DNA of 27,634 nucleotides from Candidatus Omnitrophota bacterium (GTDB lineage: Bacteria > Hinthialibacterota > Hinthialibacteria > Hinthialibacterales > JAKPRU01), in assembly GCA_029570205.1 (NCBI GenBank), contig JAKQSI010000062.1, forward strand, positions 1-27,634. The letters are read 5' to 3'. Under the pieces are notes generated by a model, which saw only the letters and a list, made by a program, of their open reading frames with translations, was not told the origin of the DNA and did no database searches. Position 1 is the stretch's first letter. Each line of letters opens with the position of its first letter. The position numbers and the translations under genes were made by a program. This document shows positions 1 through 7,873 of the stretch, piece by piece.

Positions 1-468
1 CTGAATTTCGGCCTTTACCTGGTCCTGACCGATCGTGCTGATGTATTCCTGCTTGGTTTTATTAGCAAGGATCGAACCAATCGCTTCGGAAACCAAAGGC
101 AGCTTGGTGATATTCGAGTTTGTATCGGTTAAAGGCGCGAGCTCCGCCTTTGCGTCCTCCAGAGTGGAGCCTTTTTCCTCTCGCGGAGTCAACATCAGGA
201 TGACCGATACGCTCATAATGTCTGTTCCATCCGGCAGCAAATTAACCACGAATGCATCCGGAATGGGGACCATAAAGGTATTCTCCGGAATGACATCCGC
301 TGTTTCAACGTATTCATTCTCCGTGGAAGAATTGCCTTTGAAAATGACAAACGCCACAGTCCCTATTGCTCCCAGGGCGACAAGGACAATCACAATAATA
401 ATCAATAATTTGTTTTTACCGCGTTTTGGTTGTTGTTCTTGAGATGATGCTTCTTCCGGGTCTCCCAT
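1..468 (-). CDS. fliL: Flagellar basal body-associated protein FliL (C-terminus cut by window edge)
   Basis: Reading the minus strand from an ATG at 468 gives 156 open codons that run off the left edge. Residues 1-18 are polar and basic (cytoplasmic), about 19-43 form one membrane helix (KLLIIIVIVLVALG), and the rest is periplasmic. The stretch VVNLLPDG ... SVSVILML followed by L-V-S-E-A-I-G-S-I-L-A-N-K-T matches the FliL pattern of a beta-rich start and a conserved 'aI.silss.t' helix. FliL sits around the stator at the flagellar motor and affects torque and swarming. A strong Shine-Dalgarno AGGAGG at 475-480 lies 6 nt before the ATG. In many bacteria fliM and fliN follow fliL, so the flagellar operon probably continues left of the window. 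The plus-strand open frame over the same bases is a shadow. FliL identity is a family-pattern call without a search; the membrane topology is seen directly. Confidence 0.8.
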   Translation of the reverse strand, partial: MGDPEEASSQEQQPKRGKNKLLIIIVIVLVALGAIGTVAFVIFKGNSSTENEYVETADVIPENTFMVPIPDAFVVNLLPDGTDIMSVSVILMLTPREEKGSTLEDAKAELAPLTDTNSNITKLPLVSEAIGSILANKTKQEYISTIGQDQVKAEIQ

Positions 469-797
469 TGCTGGCCTCCTTTAGAACGTCGTGTCGGAGC
501 CGTTTTCAGTCAAGGTGTTTACTGATTTCCCGCCGAGTCCGCAAGGGACCTGAGGATTTGTCAATTTGACTGTGTAAAACCTGCCCACTTCCGGGAAAAG
601 CGGGCAGAAATTACCCTCGCGATAATCGGCCTTTACAGTGAAGAATACAACGTTTTTTGTAACAATCCAAACCCTTTCCGACAGACGCCGCACCGGGGGT
701 CTTTCGGATCCGGTCGCGCGGTCCACGTACCGGAAGATTCTTCATCATAAAAATACGGACGACAGAACGCCTGGTGACATGTCCGGCACGTGTTTCC
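469..797. other. Intergenic region upstream of fliL
   Basis: These 329 bases between the prepilin stop and fliL hold the fliL ribosome site (475-480) and a hairpin at 581-607. An 81-codon minus-strand frame ending at 481 is open here, but its composition is not protein-like, it has no ribosome site, and no domain is recognisable. I treat the stretch as non-coding leader, probably containing the fliL promoter. Confidence 0.5.
581..607 (-). terminator. Hairpin, possible terminator of the prepilin gene
   Basis: CTGCCC at 581-586 pairs with GGGCAG at 602-607, and CTT with AAG inside, with one mismatch and a 7-nt loop. Read on the minus strand the stem is followed by GTTTTAC. It is a short U tract, so an intrinsic terminator is plausible but not strong. 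Confidence 0.4.
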
Positions 798-1334
798 CTA
801 AAAAGTAATCCCGTACCAGGAATTGTTGACCACATCCCCGTTGCTGACCAGGCCGTTGGAGGGGTTATAGAGTCTGTCTTTGAATTGCCCTGCTGTCTCC
901 GGCGTGTAAAAAAAACAATCCATGCTTTGTCCTTTGTCGGGCCCGAATCCCCAAAGCGTCCAGTCTTTCTGCACCTCGGCCGTCCCGTATGAATGATAGT
1001 CGTAATGTTTTGTGGGCCAATCGGTGACTTTGGAATGGAACATGTCGTCGGGAATAGAGGGTATGTAAACAACGGGCGTGGTCAGCCGCATGAGCTCCTT
1101 ATGCGGATTCCCGCTTTCCCATAACCAGACAGCCCCGTTGTTGTCAAGCTGATACATTCGAATGGAGTCTCCCAGCGCCTTCAGGTCGGCATGACATCGG
1201 GCGACACTCGCCCTAATGCGGGCATTCATAAAATTCGGCACGGCAATAGCCGCCAGGATGCCGATGATAGCCACAACAATAAGCAGCTCGATCAACGTGA
1301 ATGCATCAAACCTGGAACGCTGCGAGGGAGACAT
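798..1334 (-). CDS. Type IV / type II secretion prepilin-like protein (GspG-like)
   Basis: 178 residues. The N-terminus has a short basic leader and then the class III signal FTLIELLIVVAIIGILAA, with the mature F at residue 12 and the conserved glutamate at 16. The residue before the cleavage site is Ala11, not the usual Gly, which prepilin peptidase may tolerate less well. After the helix (to about residue 35) comes A-V-P-N-F-M-N-A-R, typical of GspG-like pseudopilins. The C-terminal part holds W-G-F-G-P-D (near 133) and P-S-N-G-L-V-S-N-G-D near the end, a signature shared with the second prepilin at 9440. No assembly ATPase, platform protein or prepilin peptidase is nearby, so it is an orphan subunit. 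It would be inserted in the inner membrane and assembled into a pilus or pseudopilus. ATG at 1334; a purine-rich AAAGGAAA lies somewhat far upstream. Confidence 0.88.
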   Translation of the reverse strand: MSPSQRSRFDAFTLIELLIVVAIIGILAAIAVPNFMNARIRASVARCHADLKALGDSIRMYQLDNNGAVWLWESGNPHKELMRLTTPVVYIPSIPDDMFHSKVTDWPTKHYDYHSYGTAEVQKDWTLWGFGPDKGQSMDCFFYTPETAGQFKDRLYNPSNGLVSNGDVVNNSWYGITF

Positions 1335-1526
1335 GAATGGGTATTTCCTTTCTCAATCTCGATTTTTAAGCGTAGCGTAACCCATTCGATTCCAATTGGC
1401 ACCCTTCATGGATCCGCTGCGCTTCGGAGTCCTGATACTCGGCGCAATGATAGATCTTCTTTTTAGTTCAAGCCCCCCCTGTGGAGTATGAATGCTGCAG
1501 AGGGAGAGTGAACAGCACGTATCACA

Positions 1527-2225
1527 TTATTTTCCCAAGCTGCTCGCCGGCCGAGGAGTTGGGGTGGATTTCAAGGTGCGGAGACGCCAATCCACGTGTT
1601 CTGTCGCGCCTGGCGGACTGACCTCCTCTCCCCGGATTCCACCGAAATACTTCTTGTAGGAAGGCATCTCGTCCTGCTCCTTTTCGGTCACCACAGGGTC
1701 CCCGCCGATCAGGAATGCCTGGCTTACCGTATAGGGACCGTACAGAATCACCAGTTGAAGCGCATCCGGCGAAATCCCCGGAACAAGCAGAAAGGCGATA
1801 TGCGCCGTTTCCATCGGCTGCCGGACGCACTGCACCGGAACCTCCACCTGCCTTCCTTCCTGATTTGCCACAACCCACAGCCACTTTTCGCCGTCAAACT
1901 CGAATCCGACCACATATTTCCCCGGAGCCAGTGTGTACTTCTCCCCTTTCAGGGGGACATTCGTGTTCAGCCTTGCCAGGCGGGGAGTTACATGTTTCGT
2001 GTAATACTCCTTGATCGGCCTGGCCTCTTCGCTCACAGTTGGCGACTGAAGCATTTCGAATACCTCGGCGTCCCACCGGATTGCCTCATAAGCAACACCG
2101 ATCTCCGCGCCCTTTGGAGTTTGCAGGGATGTCTTCATCGTGGGAGCCGTTTCATTTCCCTTCGGATCCGCACAGACATGGAACGCTACGGCCATTGCCA
2201 TAAAAAACGCTATTGCGTATTTCAT
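1527..2225 (-). CDS. Secreted protein of unknown function
   Basis: 232 residues from the ATG at 2225. This start is chosen over the longer open frame (to 2516) because a good ribosome site (AGAGGAGA, about 6 nt upstream) precedes it, a clear Sec signal peptide follows (M-K-Y then A-I-A-F-F-M-A-M-A-V-A-F, cleavage after about residue 19), and the upstream extension translates REP-like repeats. The mature part has an alternating beta pattern (Y-T-L-A-P-G-K-Y-V-V-G-F and W-L-W-V-V-A-N) and later V-P-V-Q ... T-A-H-I-A-F-L-L-V. The 'APGKY' turn is faintly like DUF2911 proteins, but I cannot claim membership. It is probably periplasmic or exported. The gene is separated from ispH by a divergent, repeat-rich region and ends about 190 bp before the prepilin start. 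Confidence 0.75.
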   Translation of the reverse strand: MKYAIAFFMAMAVAFHVCADPKGNETAPTMKTSLQTPKGAEIGVAYEAIRWDAEVFEMLQSPTVSEEARPIKEYYTKHVTPRLARLNTNVPLKGEKYTLAPGKYVVGFEFDGEKWLWVVANQEGRQVEVPVQCVRQPMETAHIAFLLVPGISPDALQLVILYGPYTVSQAFLIGGDPVVTEKEQDEMPSYKKYFGGIRGEEVSPPGATEHVDWRLRTLKSTPTPRPASSLGK

Positions 2226-2271
2226 CCGAATCTCTCCTCTTTCGGACAGGAGTAGGACAGGCCTCCTATGC

Positions 2272-2310
2272 TTCCCCCCGGAGATCGGGGGGAATACAAG
2301 GGGGGTTGAG
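2272..2310 (+). repeat. REP-like palindromic repeat, family 1
   Basis: The stem CCCCCCG ... CGGGGGG brackets GAGAT and is followed by AATACAAGGGGGGTTGA. The same layout recurs at 11242 and 25427, and in inverse orientation at 2383 and 21706. Confidence 0.7.
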
Positions 2311-2382
2311 TTCAGGACAGTAGAGATTCCAGAGGTATTGGAGCTGTTTTTCATGTTAATCGCCATCTGGCCTTTCTGAGCA

Positions 2383-2462
2383 GTCAACCCCCACCTGACC
2401 TTGCCCGATCTTCGGGGGAGGGATTTTTGGCTGTGACCTTGCCCGATCTTCGGGGGAGGGAT
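2383..2462 (-). repeat. Two REP-like copies (family 1), inverse orientation, partly tandem
   Basis: The block TTGCCCGATCTTCGGGGGAG followed by GGAT occurs at 2401 and again at 2439, 38 bp apart. The first copy carries the full TCAACCCCC flank and the second only the core. In reverse complement they match the family at 2272 (CTCCCCCGAAGATCGGG, then a GGGGGTTGA tail). Confidence 0.7.
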
Positions 2463-2501
2463 CGGGTCTGTCACTGCCCCTTTTGTCCTTCCCGACCTAT
2501 T

Positions 2502-2519
2502 CAAATGTATAAACATTTG
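2502..2519. promoter_or_regulatory. Operator-like dyad with -10-like TATAAA upstream of ispH
   Basis: CAAATGT (2502-2508), a 4-nt ATAA spacer, then ACATTTG (2513-2519) form a perfect 7-bp inverted repeat. It includes TATAAA (2508-2513), and TTGTCC at 2483-2488 could serve as a poor -35 (19-bp gap). It lies about 98 bp before the ispH start. It could be a regulator site over a promoter, or chance in an AT-rich island. Confidence 0.35.
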
Positions 2520-2616
2520 CTTCCCCGGTCAACAAAAGATTGCTTTCGGTTTATCTTGCCGGACGGATTCGAGGTGGATATTCTGGGTTGATATCTGTTC
2601 CGATTAAGAGGGAAAT

Positions 2617-3456
2617 ATGCAAATCAAGATGGCCAAAGAAACCGGCTATTGTTGGGGAGTCGACCTCGCCATGGAAATGGTGGACAAGGCCCTGACGGAA
2701 AGCGCTCCTCCGGTTTGTTCCCTGGGGCCGATCATTCACAATCCGCTGACCATCCGATCTTTGGAGGCGAAGGGTCTCGGTGTCGCCGAGTCGATCGACT
2801 CCATCGAATCGGGAACGGTCATTATCCGCACGCATGGTGTTCCTCCGGAGGTGGCCGGGAAAGCGGAAGCAAAGGGGTTATCGGTTATCGACGCCACATG
2901 TCCCTTCGTGAAACGCACTCAGAAGAAGGCAAGATCACTGGTCGAGGAAGGGTATAGATTGATCGTAATCGGGGAATCCACACATCCGGAAGTGATCTCC
3001 ATTCTCGGTCATGCCGGAGGCGGGGATGTGGTTGGAACCGAGGAAGAATTGGCCCAGCTGCCTCCACGGCGGCGAGTCGGCGTGGTAGTCCAGAGTACCC
3101 GAAATCCTGGTCCGACCAAACGGCTCATCGGGGAAATCTGCGAAAAGTTCTCCGAGGTCAAGGTGTTTATGTCCATCTGCAATGTTACTTATCATCGCCA
3201 ACGGGAAGCGGAGGAACTCGCCAAACAATGCGATGTCATGCTTGTGGTCGGTGGTCGTAACAGCGCCAATACCAAGAAACTGGCCCTGGTCTGCGAGGAA
3301 CAGCATACACGAACCTACCTGGTGGAAACCGCCGAGGAACTCGATCCGGCATGGTTCAAGGGAGTGGAATCTGCAGGGGTAGTGACCGGCGCATCCACAC
3401 CCCATGTTGTAGTGGATGAAGTGTACCGTCGTCTGCAAACGCTATCCGCCAAATAA
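2617..3456 (+). CDS. ispH: 4-hydroxy-3-methylbut-2-enyl diphosphate reductase (IspH/LytB)
   Basis: 279 residues, the short form of the family. IspH is the last enzyme of the MEP pathway: it reduces HMBPP to IPP and DMAPP with a [4Fe-4S] cluster. The three cluster cysteines are visible as Cys12 (G-Y-C-W-G-V), Cys95 (D-A-T-C-P-F-V) and Cys188 (S-I-C-N-V-T). Substrate-binding positions are also present: His41 (P-I-I-H-N), His73 (R-T-H-G-V), His123 and Glu125 (T-H-P-E-V), the S-A-N triad at 216-218 (normally S-S-N) and Ser260 (T-G-A-S). The gene stands alone on the plus strand, convergent with the acidic-protein gene that ends 53 bp further on. The start at 2617 has a purine-rich AAGAGGGA just upstream. 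The second position of S-S-N replaced by Ala is a mild variation, and all catalytic residues seem intact, so activity is expected. Confidence 0.97.
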   Translation: MQIKMAKETGYCWGVDLAMEMVDKALTESAPPVCSLGPIIHNPLTIRSLEAKGLGVAESIDSIESGTVIIRTHGVPPEVAGKAEAKGLSVIDATCPFVKRTQKKARSLVEEGYRLIVIGESTHPEVISILGHAGGGDVVGTEEELAQLPPRRRVGVVVQSTRNPGPTKRLIGEICEKFSEVKVFMSICNVTYHRQREAEELAKQCDVMLVVGGRNSANTKKLALVCEEQHTRTYLVETAEELDPAWFKGVESAGVVTGASTPHVVVDEVYRRLQTLSAK

Positions 3457-3509
3457 TCCGTCCAGCCGATTTTTTTGGGTGAATGGTTTGTGGTTTGGAG
3501 TGGTTTTGA

Positions 3510-5846
3510 TCACACTTTTCCTTCATCGACCAATTTCACCAGCTGCTTTTTCACACTGGCGGGATTGGCGCTGTGATGCGGAAAACAGCGTTTGTTGTTC
3601 TCCTGAGCATAATTGGTCGCCTCGAGAATGCCGGGGTCTGTGATTGCATCGCTCAACGTGAGAATCAGATCCGAACGGTCCACGACCTCCGCAATCTCGC
3701 TTTCGGACAACTCTGCCAGACTCTGGCGCCACTCGCAGTTGCCCCCCAGCTCCTCGACAAGTTTTCGATAATCATCTTTGTATTGCTCTTCTCCCCCCAG
3801 GATCAGAATGGTTTCACCGCTGAGGACCTTTTTAACTTCTTTCTCGTTCTCCTGGCTGACAGCTTTCTCGATCTCATGGATGAAGTCGAGGTCCAGGTCC
3901 TCTCCCCCTTCGTCTTTCAGGGATTCTTCCACGATCTCCTGCATCGGCAGCTCCATCTCTTCCTCCTCCATACTCAGATCCCCAAGAGCCTCCAAGTCAT
4001 CCAGGTCCAAACCGAAGTCGTCCTCTTCTGCGGGTTCCTCTTTTTCCTCCGAAAGACTTTCAAGGATCGGTTTCTCTTGCTCGACCGGTTCTGTAGTCTC
4101 CTCGATTTCCTCCGGAATCTCTTCGACCCTCCCCTTCCGTGCCGGTTGTTCGGATTGGGTTTTCTTCTCTTCGGTAACCGGCATGTACTCAATGGAATCT
4201 AACTCTTTTTCGATAACCGAGAGACGTTCTTCGTACTCTGCCACCCTGGCCAGCAATCCTTTAACCTGGTCCTGAAAGCCGGCGACATCCTTTCCGGAAA
4301 CACCCTCCCCGGCGATGGATGCCGCCGCTTTGATTCTGGCCGCTGTTTCTTCATCCACCCACGGGGGCAATCCCATCCGCGTTCCTTCGTTCTTCAGAAT
4401 GACAATCCCCGTCTGACGCCCCACAATCGGGATAATGCCCTGGCCAAGCAATCCCGGATCGGGGATGACCTTGATCTGTTCTCCGTAGACTTTGCTCAAC
4501 GCCTCTTCCGCCCCCACCGGAGACAGGTTCACCGGCCTGTCCAGTTGATCCTCCGGAGCCGGTTGCGCCTCGATACTCCAACTGGGACCGTGCAAAATCT
4601 TCACCCCGCAATGTCTCCCAACCACTCCGATCTTGTCTTGCGCGAGGAGTTCCGGATCGGTTACCAGTTCCACCGGTTCCCCGAACACACCGCAGCAGGC
4701 GCGATGCAATGACTCAATCGGCACATCGATTCCGGCCATGGTGATAGAGTGACGCACAACCGGGACCGGCTCCTGTTCTTCCACCTTTAGCGGCTCCACA
4801 TCGGAGGAATCGATGGTTTTCTTTTTCTCTTTAAAAACAGGGGGCAATTCCGCCCCCGGTTCGAATATCCCTTCCTCATCCGCCGACAGTTCTTCCTCGA
4901 GAATACCTGTCAATTCTTCAATATCCGGTATTTCCAGTCCCTCGTCGGTTTCCAAATCCAGGGTTTCGTCCAGAATACTGCCGATTTCATCCGCATCCGG
5001 GACTTCGATGGTCTCCTCATCCAATCCCCCCCCCAAAAAAGAATCTTCCAACGCAACCTCCTCTAACGGTTCCACGGATTCGCTCAGAATCTCTTCCAGA
5101 TCGTCAATATCCGGCGGAACCAGGTTTTCATCGGTCTCACTCAAGATACCGGTCAACGCTTCTTGATCTATCGATGGGATGGATTCCTCTTCCTCCAAAT
5201 CGCTCTCGAAATCGAAATCCATCTCCTCCTCTTCGCCGTCCGCTGTCGCTTCCGCTTTAATCTCTTTCACAACTGCTCCGAGTATTTCATCCAGATCGTC
5301 GATCCCTTCCTCATCCGAACCGAATTCCTCCTCCATTTCCGCAAAGGATTCGGGGATATCTTCTCCGATCCCGGCGCTTTCTTCCTCGGAAACCAGGTAT
5401 TCCGGGATTTTCCATTCCGAGCCGGCGCCCGATTCTCGACTTGCCGGTTCTTCTGCGGGGGATGTGCGCAGGGGTTTGGGGGATTCGTCAAGTCCCCCCC
5501 CCGCAAAGGTTCGATAAATCTGACTTGCGAGGTGCGCTGCTCCCACTCGTCCGTCTCGAAGCAGCGCCCAGACAACCAGGCCCAGATTTCGGCCCGGCTC
5601 CAGGAACTCCACAACGAGGCTTTTGCGCAAATCGGCCAGAGAAAGCTGGCGGATTTTTTCGCGCTGTGCGGCGGAACTCCGATCCAACTGCGCCGAAATC
5701 GCGTCCGCCGATTCATCACCTTCCAGCAGCAGTTCCGCAGCGCGTCGATACGGATCCCGGCCCAGATTCTGCCCGGGCAATAAACTCCGCAACTGCGATT
5801 CCGTGCAGCAGTTGCGGATGACCAACATGATTTCTTCGAGTTCCAT
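3510..5846 (-). CDS. Large acidic modular protein with short repeated motifs and a DUF2325-like C-terminus
   Basis: 778 residues with no signal peptide or membrane helix. Residues 1-118 look helical (repeated short helices, as in HEAT or armadillo-like folds). Residues 130-345 are extremely rich in Glu and Asp and carry five copies of a motif of the form P-x-I-D-x-L-x-x-I-L-x-E (near 184, 224, 246, 283 and 307). Residues 382-418 and 448-484 are an internal duplication with 16 of 37 identical positions, each ending V-G-R-x-x-G-x-x-I-L. Residues 522-552 form a short coiled coil, and 555-670 are again acidic. Residues 677-776 resemble DUF2325: I-L-I-L-G-G near the start, a V-E-E-L-G-G turn, then D-L-I-L-T-L-S-D. 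The ATG at 5846 has only a weak ribosome site (TCTGGAG), with another Met at residue 7. It lies 41 bp after the membrane-protein gene and probably shares its operon. Function unknown; the layout suggests a scaffold with many docking motifs. Confidence 0.85.
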   Translation of the reverse strand: MELEEIMLVIRNCCTESQLRSLLPGQNLGRDPYRRAAELLLEGDESADAISAQLDRSSAAQREKIRQLSLADLRKSLVVEFLEPGRNLGLVVWALLRDGRVGAAHLASQIYRTFAGGGLDESPKPLRTSPAEEPASRESGAGSEWKIPEYLVSEEESAGIGEDIPESFAEMEEEFGSDEEGIDDLDEILGAVVKEIKAEATADGEEEEMDFDFESDLEEEESIPSIDQEALTGILSETDENLVPPDIDDLEEILSESVEPLEEVALEDSFLGGGLDEETIEVPDADEIGSILDETLDLETDEGLEIPDIEELTGILEEELSADEEGIFEPGAELPPVFKEKKKTIDSSDVEPLKVEEQEPVPVVRHSITMAGIDVPIESLHRACCGVFGEPVELVTDPELLAQDKIGVVGRHCGVKILHGPSWSIEAQPAPEDQLDRPVNLSPVGAEEALSKVYGEQIKVIPDPGLLGQGIIPIVGRQTGIVILKNEGTRMGLPPWVDEETAARIKAAASIAGEGVSGKDVAGFQDQVKGLLARVAEYEERLSVIEKELDSIEYMPVTEEKKTQSEQPARKGRVEEIPEEIEETTEPVEQEKPILESLSEEKEEPAEEDDFGLDLDDLEALGDLSMEEEEMELPMQEIVEESLKDEGGEDLDLDFIHEIEKAVSQENEKEVKKVLSGETILILGGEEQYKDDYRKLVEELGGNCEWRQSLAELSESEIAEVVDRSDLILTLSDAITDPGILEATNYAQENNKRCFPHHSANPASVKKQLVKLVDEGKV

Positions 5847-5887
5847 GGCGGCAGACTCCAGACCATTCGAGAATACGGTTCGGACAA

Positions 5888-6463
5888 TCAGCTTGACTTG
5901 TCGGGCCAGCGCTCCCTGACACCCTCCAGATGTTCCGTCTCACCTCCCTGCCCTCGGGACAAAACCATCAAAGACATCACACGGGGATGTGACAGCACCA
6001 GAACAATAAACACTTCAAATGTCGTAATCACCAAATCCACGCTGACGCCGGTCTCGACTGGTTTCCGCAGAATCCATTCCAGAACTGCCGGGCGAATCGC
6101 GACGCCCAGCGTCACAAAAAGATCCACCGTAATTGCGACTTTCAGAACAATCCGCGCCCATTCCCGCAGCCGAAGCAGGTACGATCCCGACACAAAAGCA
6201 ACCACCCACAACACCAGGTTGAACGCGGCAAGAGACAGGTGAGAAACAGGGTCCTTTGCAAGAATCTGGTACTGTTCGTATTCGGCTGTTCCCTGCTCCA
6301 AAGTGAAAGCAGCCGTTTGGACTCCCCAGTAGATCACCAGGTCCCGGAAGGAAACCAACGCCCCGAAGGCTGCAATAAACAAGGTGACCACCAGCGTCCA
6401 TCGCAACCACAACAGGGCGGGTATATCAATAAGGCCATTTTTAGCGGAACGAGTCGGCTCCAT
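5888..6463 (-). CDS. Small integral membrane protein of unknown function
   Basis: 191 residues with four predicted membrane helices (about 21-43, 76-97, 105-125 and 140-158) and a charged tail rich in Gly, Glu and Arg. The loop between helices 1 and 2 is acidic and polar; the short loop between helices 2 and 3 reads L-L-R-L-R-E-W-A-R. I recognise no family; it is somewhat like general stress or DUF2127-type membrane proteins, but no diagnostic motif is present. Both termini are probably cytoplasmic. It lies between deformylase (113 bp upstream) and the large acidic protein (41 bp downstream), so it is likely co-transcribed with the latter. A hairpin at 6472-6495 lies just before its start. 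Confidence 0.8.
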   Translation of the reverse strand: MEPTRSAKNGLIDIPALLWLRWTLVVTLFIAAFGALVSFRDLVIYWGVQTAAFTLEQGTAEYEQYQILAKDPVSHLSLAAFNLVLWVVAFVSGSYLLRLREWARIVLKVAITVDLFVTLGVAIRPAVLEWILRKPVETGVSVDLVITTFEVFIVLVLSHPRVMSLMVLSRGQGGETEHLEGVRERWPDKSS

Positions 6464-6471
6464 GATAAAGT

Positions 6472-6495
6472 CATCCCCCGGCGCATTCCGGGATG
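6472..6495 (-). promoter_or_regulatory. Hairpin covering the translation start region of the membrane-protein gene
   Basis: CATCCC at 6472-6477 and GGGATG at 6490-6495 form a 6-bp stem with a 12-nt loop. On the minus strand the 3' arm contains the G-rich stretch ending 8 nt before the ATG at 6463, which is the only Shine-Dalgarno-like sequence there. Folding could mask it. The same bases could simply be a dispersed repeat. Confidence 0.3.
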
Positions 6496-6576
6496 TCGGA
6501 ATCGGAACGCACGATTACACTCCAAAGATATCATAGTCAGACGGGGAACGGCTACCATGGGTCAGGAAAAACCCGC

Positions 6577-7077
6577 TCAGGCGGCTTCCATTTCCCGCAG
6601 AGCCGGTTCCAGGGATGACCGTGCCTCGTCATTCAGATAATCGATGAAAAGTATTCCCTCAAGATGGTCCATTTCATGCTGCAAGACTCGCGCCAGAAGA
6701 CCATCGGCTGAAATCGTGATGATTTCTCCATCGCCGGGTCGCTGCGCCCGGACCCGAACCTCTTTTGGGCGCGAAACCTCGCTTTCCAGTCCGGGCAGGG
6801 AAAGACACCCTTCGTTGAAAGGTTCCACTTCTTTGGAAATCCAGAGAATCTTCGGATTTGCCAGCGCCAGACGACCACCCGGTTCCATGGTGTCAATAAC
6901 AATGAGCCTTTTGGATTTCCCCACTTGGGGAGCCGCCAGGCCCACGCCGCCACCCTCGAACATAGTCCGAAACATGTCCTCCACCAGCTGCTGCACGCTC
7001 TCGTCAAACTTCTTGATACTGCGAGATTTCTTGCGCAAAACCGGCGCGGGATAGGTCACGATTTGAAGCCTGGACAT
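6577..7077 (-). CDS. def: Peptide deformylase
   Basis: 166 residues. The enzyme removes the N-formyl group from nascent proteins with a bound metal. All three signature motifs are present: G-V-G-L-A-A-P-Q-V-G (44-53), E-G-C-L-S-L-P (89-95, metal ligand Cys91) and Q-H-E-M-D-H-L-E-G (133-141, ligands His134 and His138, catalytic Glu135). Length is normal for a bacterial type I enzyme. I place the start at the ATG (7077); a TTG one codon earlier (7080) is also open. GAGG lies 8 nt before the ATG, which favours it. The usual partner gene for methionyl-tRNA formyltransferase is not adjacent. The gene sits 76 bp after a glycosyltransferase gene on the same strand. Confidence 0.96.
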   Translation of the reverse strand: MSRLQIVTYPAPVLRKKSRSIKKFDESVQQLVEDMFRTMFEGGGVGLAAPQVGKSKRLIVIDTMEPGGRLALANPKILWISKEVEPFNEGCLSLPGLESEVSRPKEVRVRAQRPGDGEIITISADGLLARVLQHEMDHLEGILFIDYLNDEARSSLEPALREMEAA

Positions 7078-7153
7078 CAATCAAACCTCACTGTGCCCTC
7101 TTTGCACTTAGTGTATCGCGCCGCCTGTGTTCTAACAAGCGTGGAACGCACGA

Positions 7154-7873
7154 TTATTCGTTCGATGATCTGCCGTTCTTTAACACTGCGTACAACTTGA
7201 ACAGCTCCTTGAACGCCCGCAAAATCACCGCAGGGCTTCCGCCCGACTGCTTCCCTGCCACACGCGGATAATGATGTACCCCGATCTGCTTGATTTTTGC
7301 CCCCTGACGCGTCATGGTGGCAAATAGTTCCACCGTAATCACAGCCCCTTCCGCATGAAGCGTCAGCCCATCGAAAAAACGTCGTCGAAACAGTTTGAAT
7401 GCGCAGTCCAGATCCCGAACCCGAAATCCGAAAAGACATCGGACCAGCGCTCCCCAGCAGAGCGCAAACACCTTGCGATGAAACGGGTCTCGGCGGTCGA
7501 TGCGATACCCCACGATCGCGTCAAACTCCCCGGCATAAGGGAGAAACAATTCGATTTCACGGATATCGAATTGCCCATCCCCATCGGTGAAGAAAATCCA
7601 CTCTTTCGTGGAGGAGGCTATTCCGGTCTTGACCGCTCCGCCGTATCCCCGATTCTGATCGTGATGAATGGCTCGTACCTGGGGGAATTGCTCGGCAAGA
7701 CGATCCGCAAGCGCCCCGGTCCCATCCGTGCTACCGTCATCTACAATAATCACCTCATAATCGGAAACCAGCGGCTCCAATACCGCCACGGTTTTTTCCA
7801 CAAGCGGTTGCGTATTTTCCACCTCATTGTGAGAGGGAAAAAACACCGAAAGCGACAAATCATACCTGGCCAT
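7154..7873 (-). CDS. Family 2 glycosyltransferase, dolichyl/polyprenyl-phosphate mannosyltransferase-like
   Basis: 239 residues from the ATG at 7873. The open frame reaches a TTG at 7891, but that codon lacks a ribosome site, while GGAG lies 9 nt before the ATG. GT-A motifs are clear: nucleotide-binding V-D-D-G-S-T-D-G-T (44-52), metal-binding D-G-D-G-Q-F-D (97-103), and R-D-L-D-C-A-F-K-L-F-R-R (153-164), typical of DPM1-like enzymes. There is no C-terminal membrane pair, unlike GtrB or DPMS with helices, so it is a soluble or peripheral enzyme. It would transfer a sugar from a nucleotide sugar to a polyprenyl-phosphate carrier on the cytoplasmic face for envelope or flagellin glycans. The GT87-like enzyme at 13631, which should use such lipid-linked sugars, is in the same window. 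Substrate is not readable from sequence. Confidence 0.9.
   Translation of the reverse strand: MARYDLSLSVFFPSHNEVENTQPLVEKTVAVLEPLVSDYEVIIVDDGSTDGTGALADRLAEQFPQVRAIHHDQNRGYGGAVKTGIASSTKEWIFFTDGDGQFDIREIELFLPYAGEFDAIVGYRIDRRDPFHRKVFALCWGALVRCLFGFRVRDLDCAFKLFRRRFFDGLTLHAEGAVITVELFATMTRQGAKIKQIGVHHYPRVAGKQSGGSPAVILRAFKELFKLYAVLKNGRSSNE

Larger units (their letters stand above)
2226..2616. other. Divergent intergenic region with repeats
   Basis: 391 bases between the secreted-protein gene (minus) and ispH (plus). It contains one REP-like palindrome (2272-2310), two more copies in the opposite orientation (2383-2462) and an AT-rich dyad (2502-2519). The promoters of both genes should lie here. The long minus-strand frame crossing it is a by-product of the GC-rich repeats. 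Confidence 0.6.

Noticed and set aside
35-442. Plus-strand 135-codon frame opposite fliL
   Set aside because: It lies antisense to fliL, which has a strong ribosome site and a coherent membrane-protein layout.
1370-1410. tRNA T-arm-like TTCGATTCC near 1386
   Set aside because: The flanking bases do not give a 5-bp T stem, and no acceptor, D or anticodon arm can be built.
2226-2516. N-terminal extension of the secreted protein frame up to 2516
   Set aside because: It translates REP-like repeats and lies upstream of a clear signal peptide with its own ribosome site at 2225.
6506-7156. Shared 14-mer GGAACGCACGATTA at 6506 and 7143
   Set aside because: Only two copies, one in a gene end and one intergenic, with no common context; chance or old duplication cannot be told apart.
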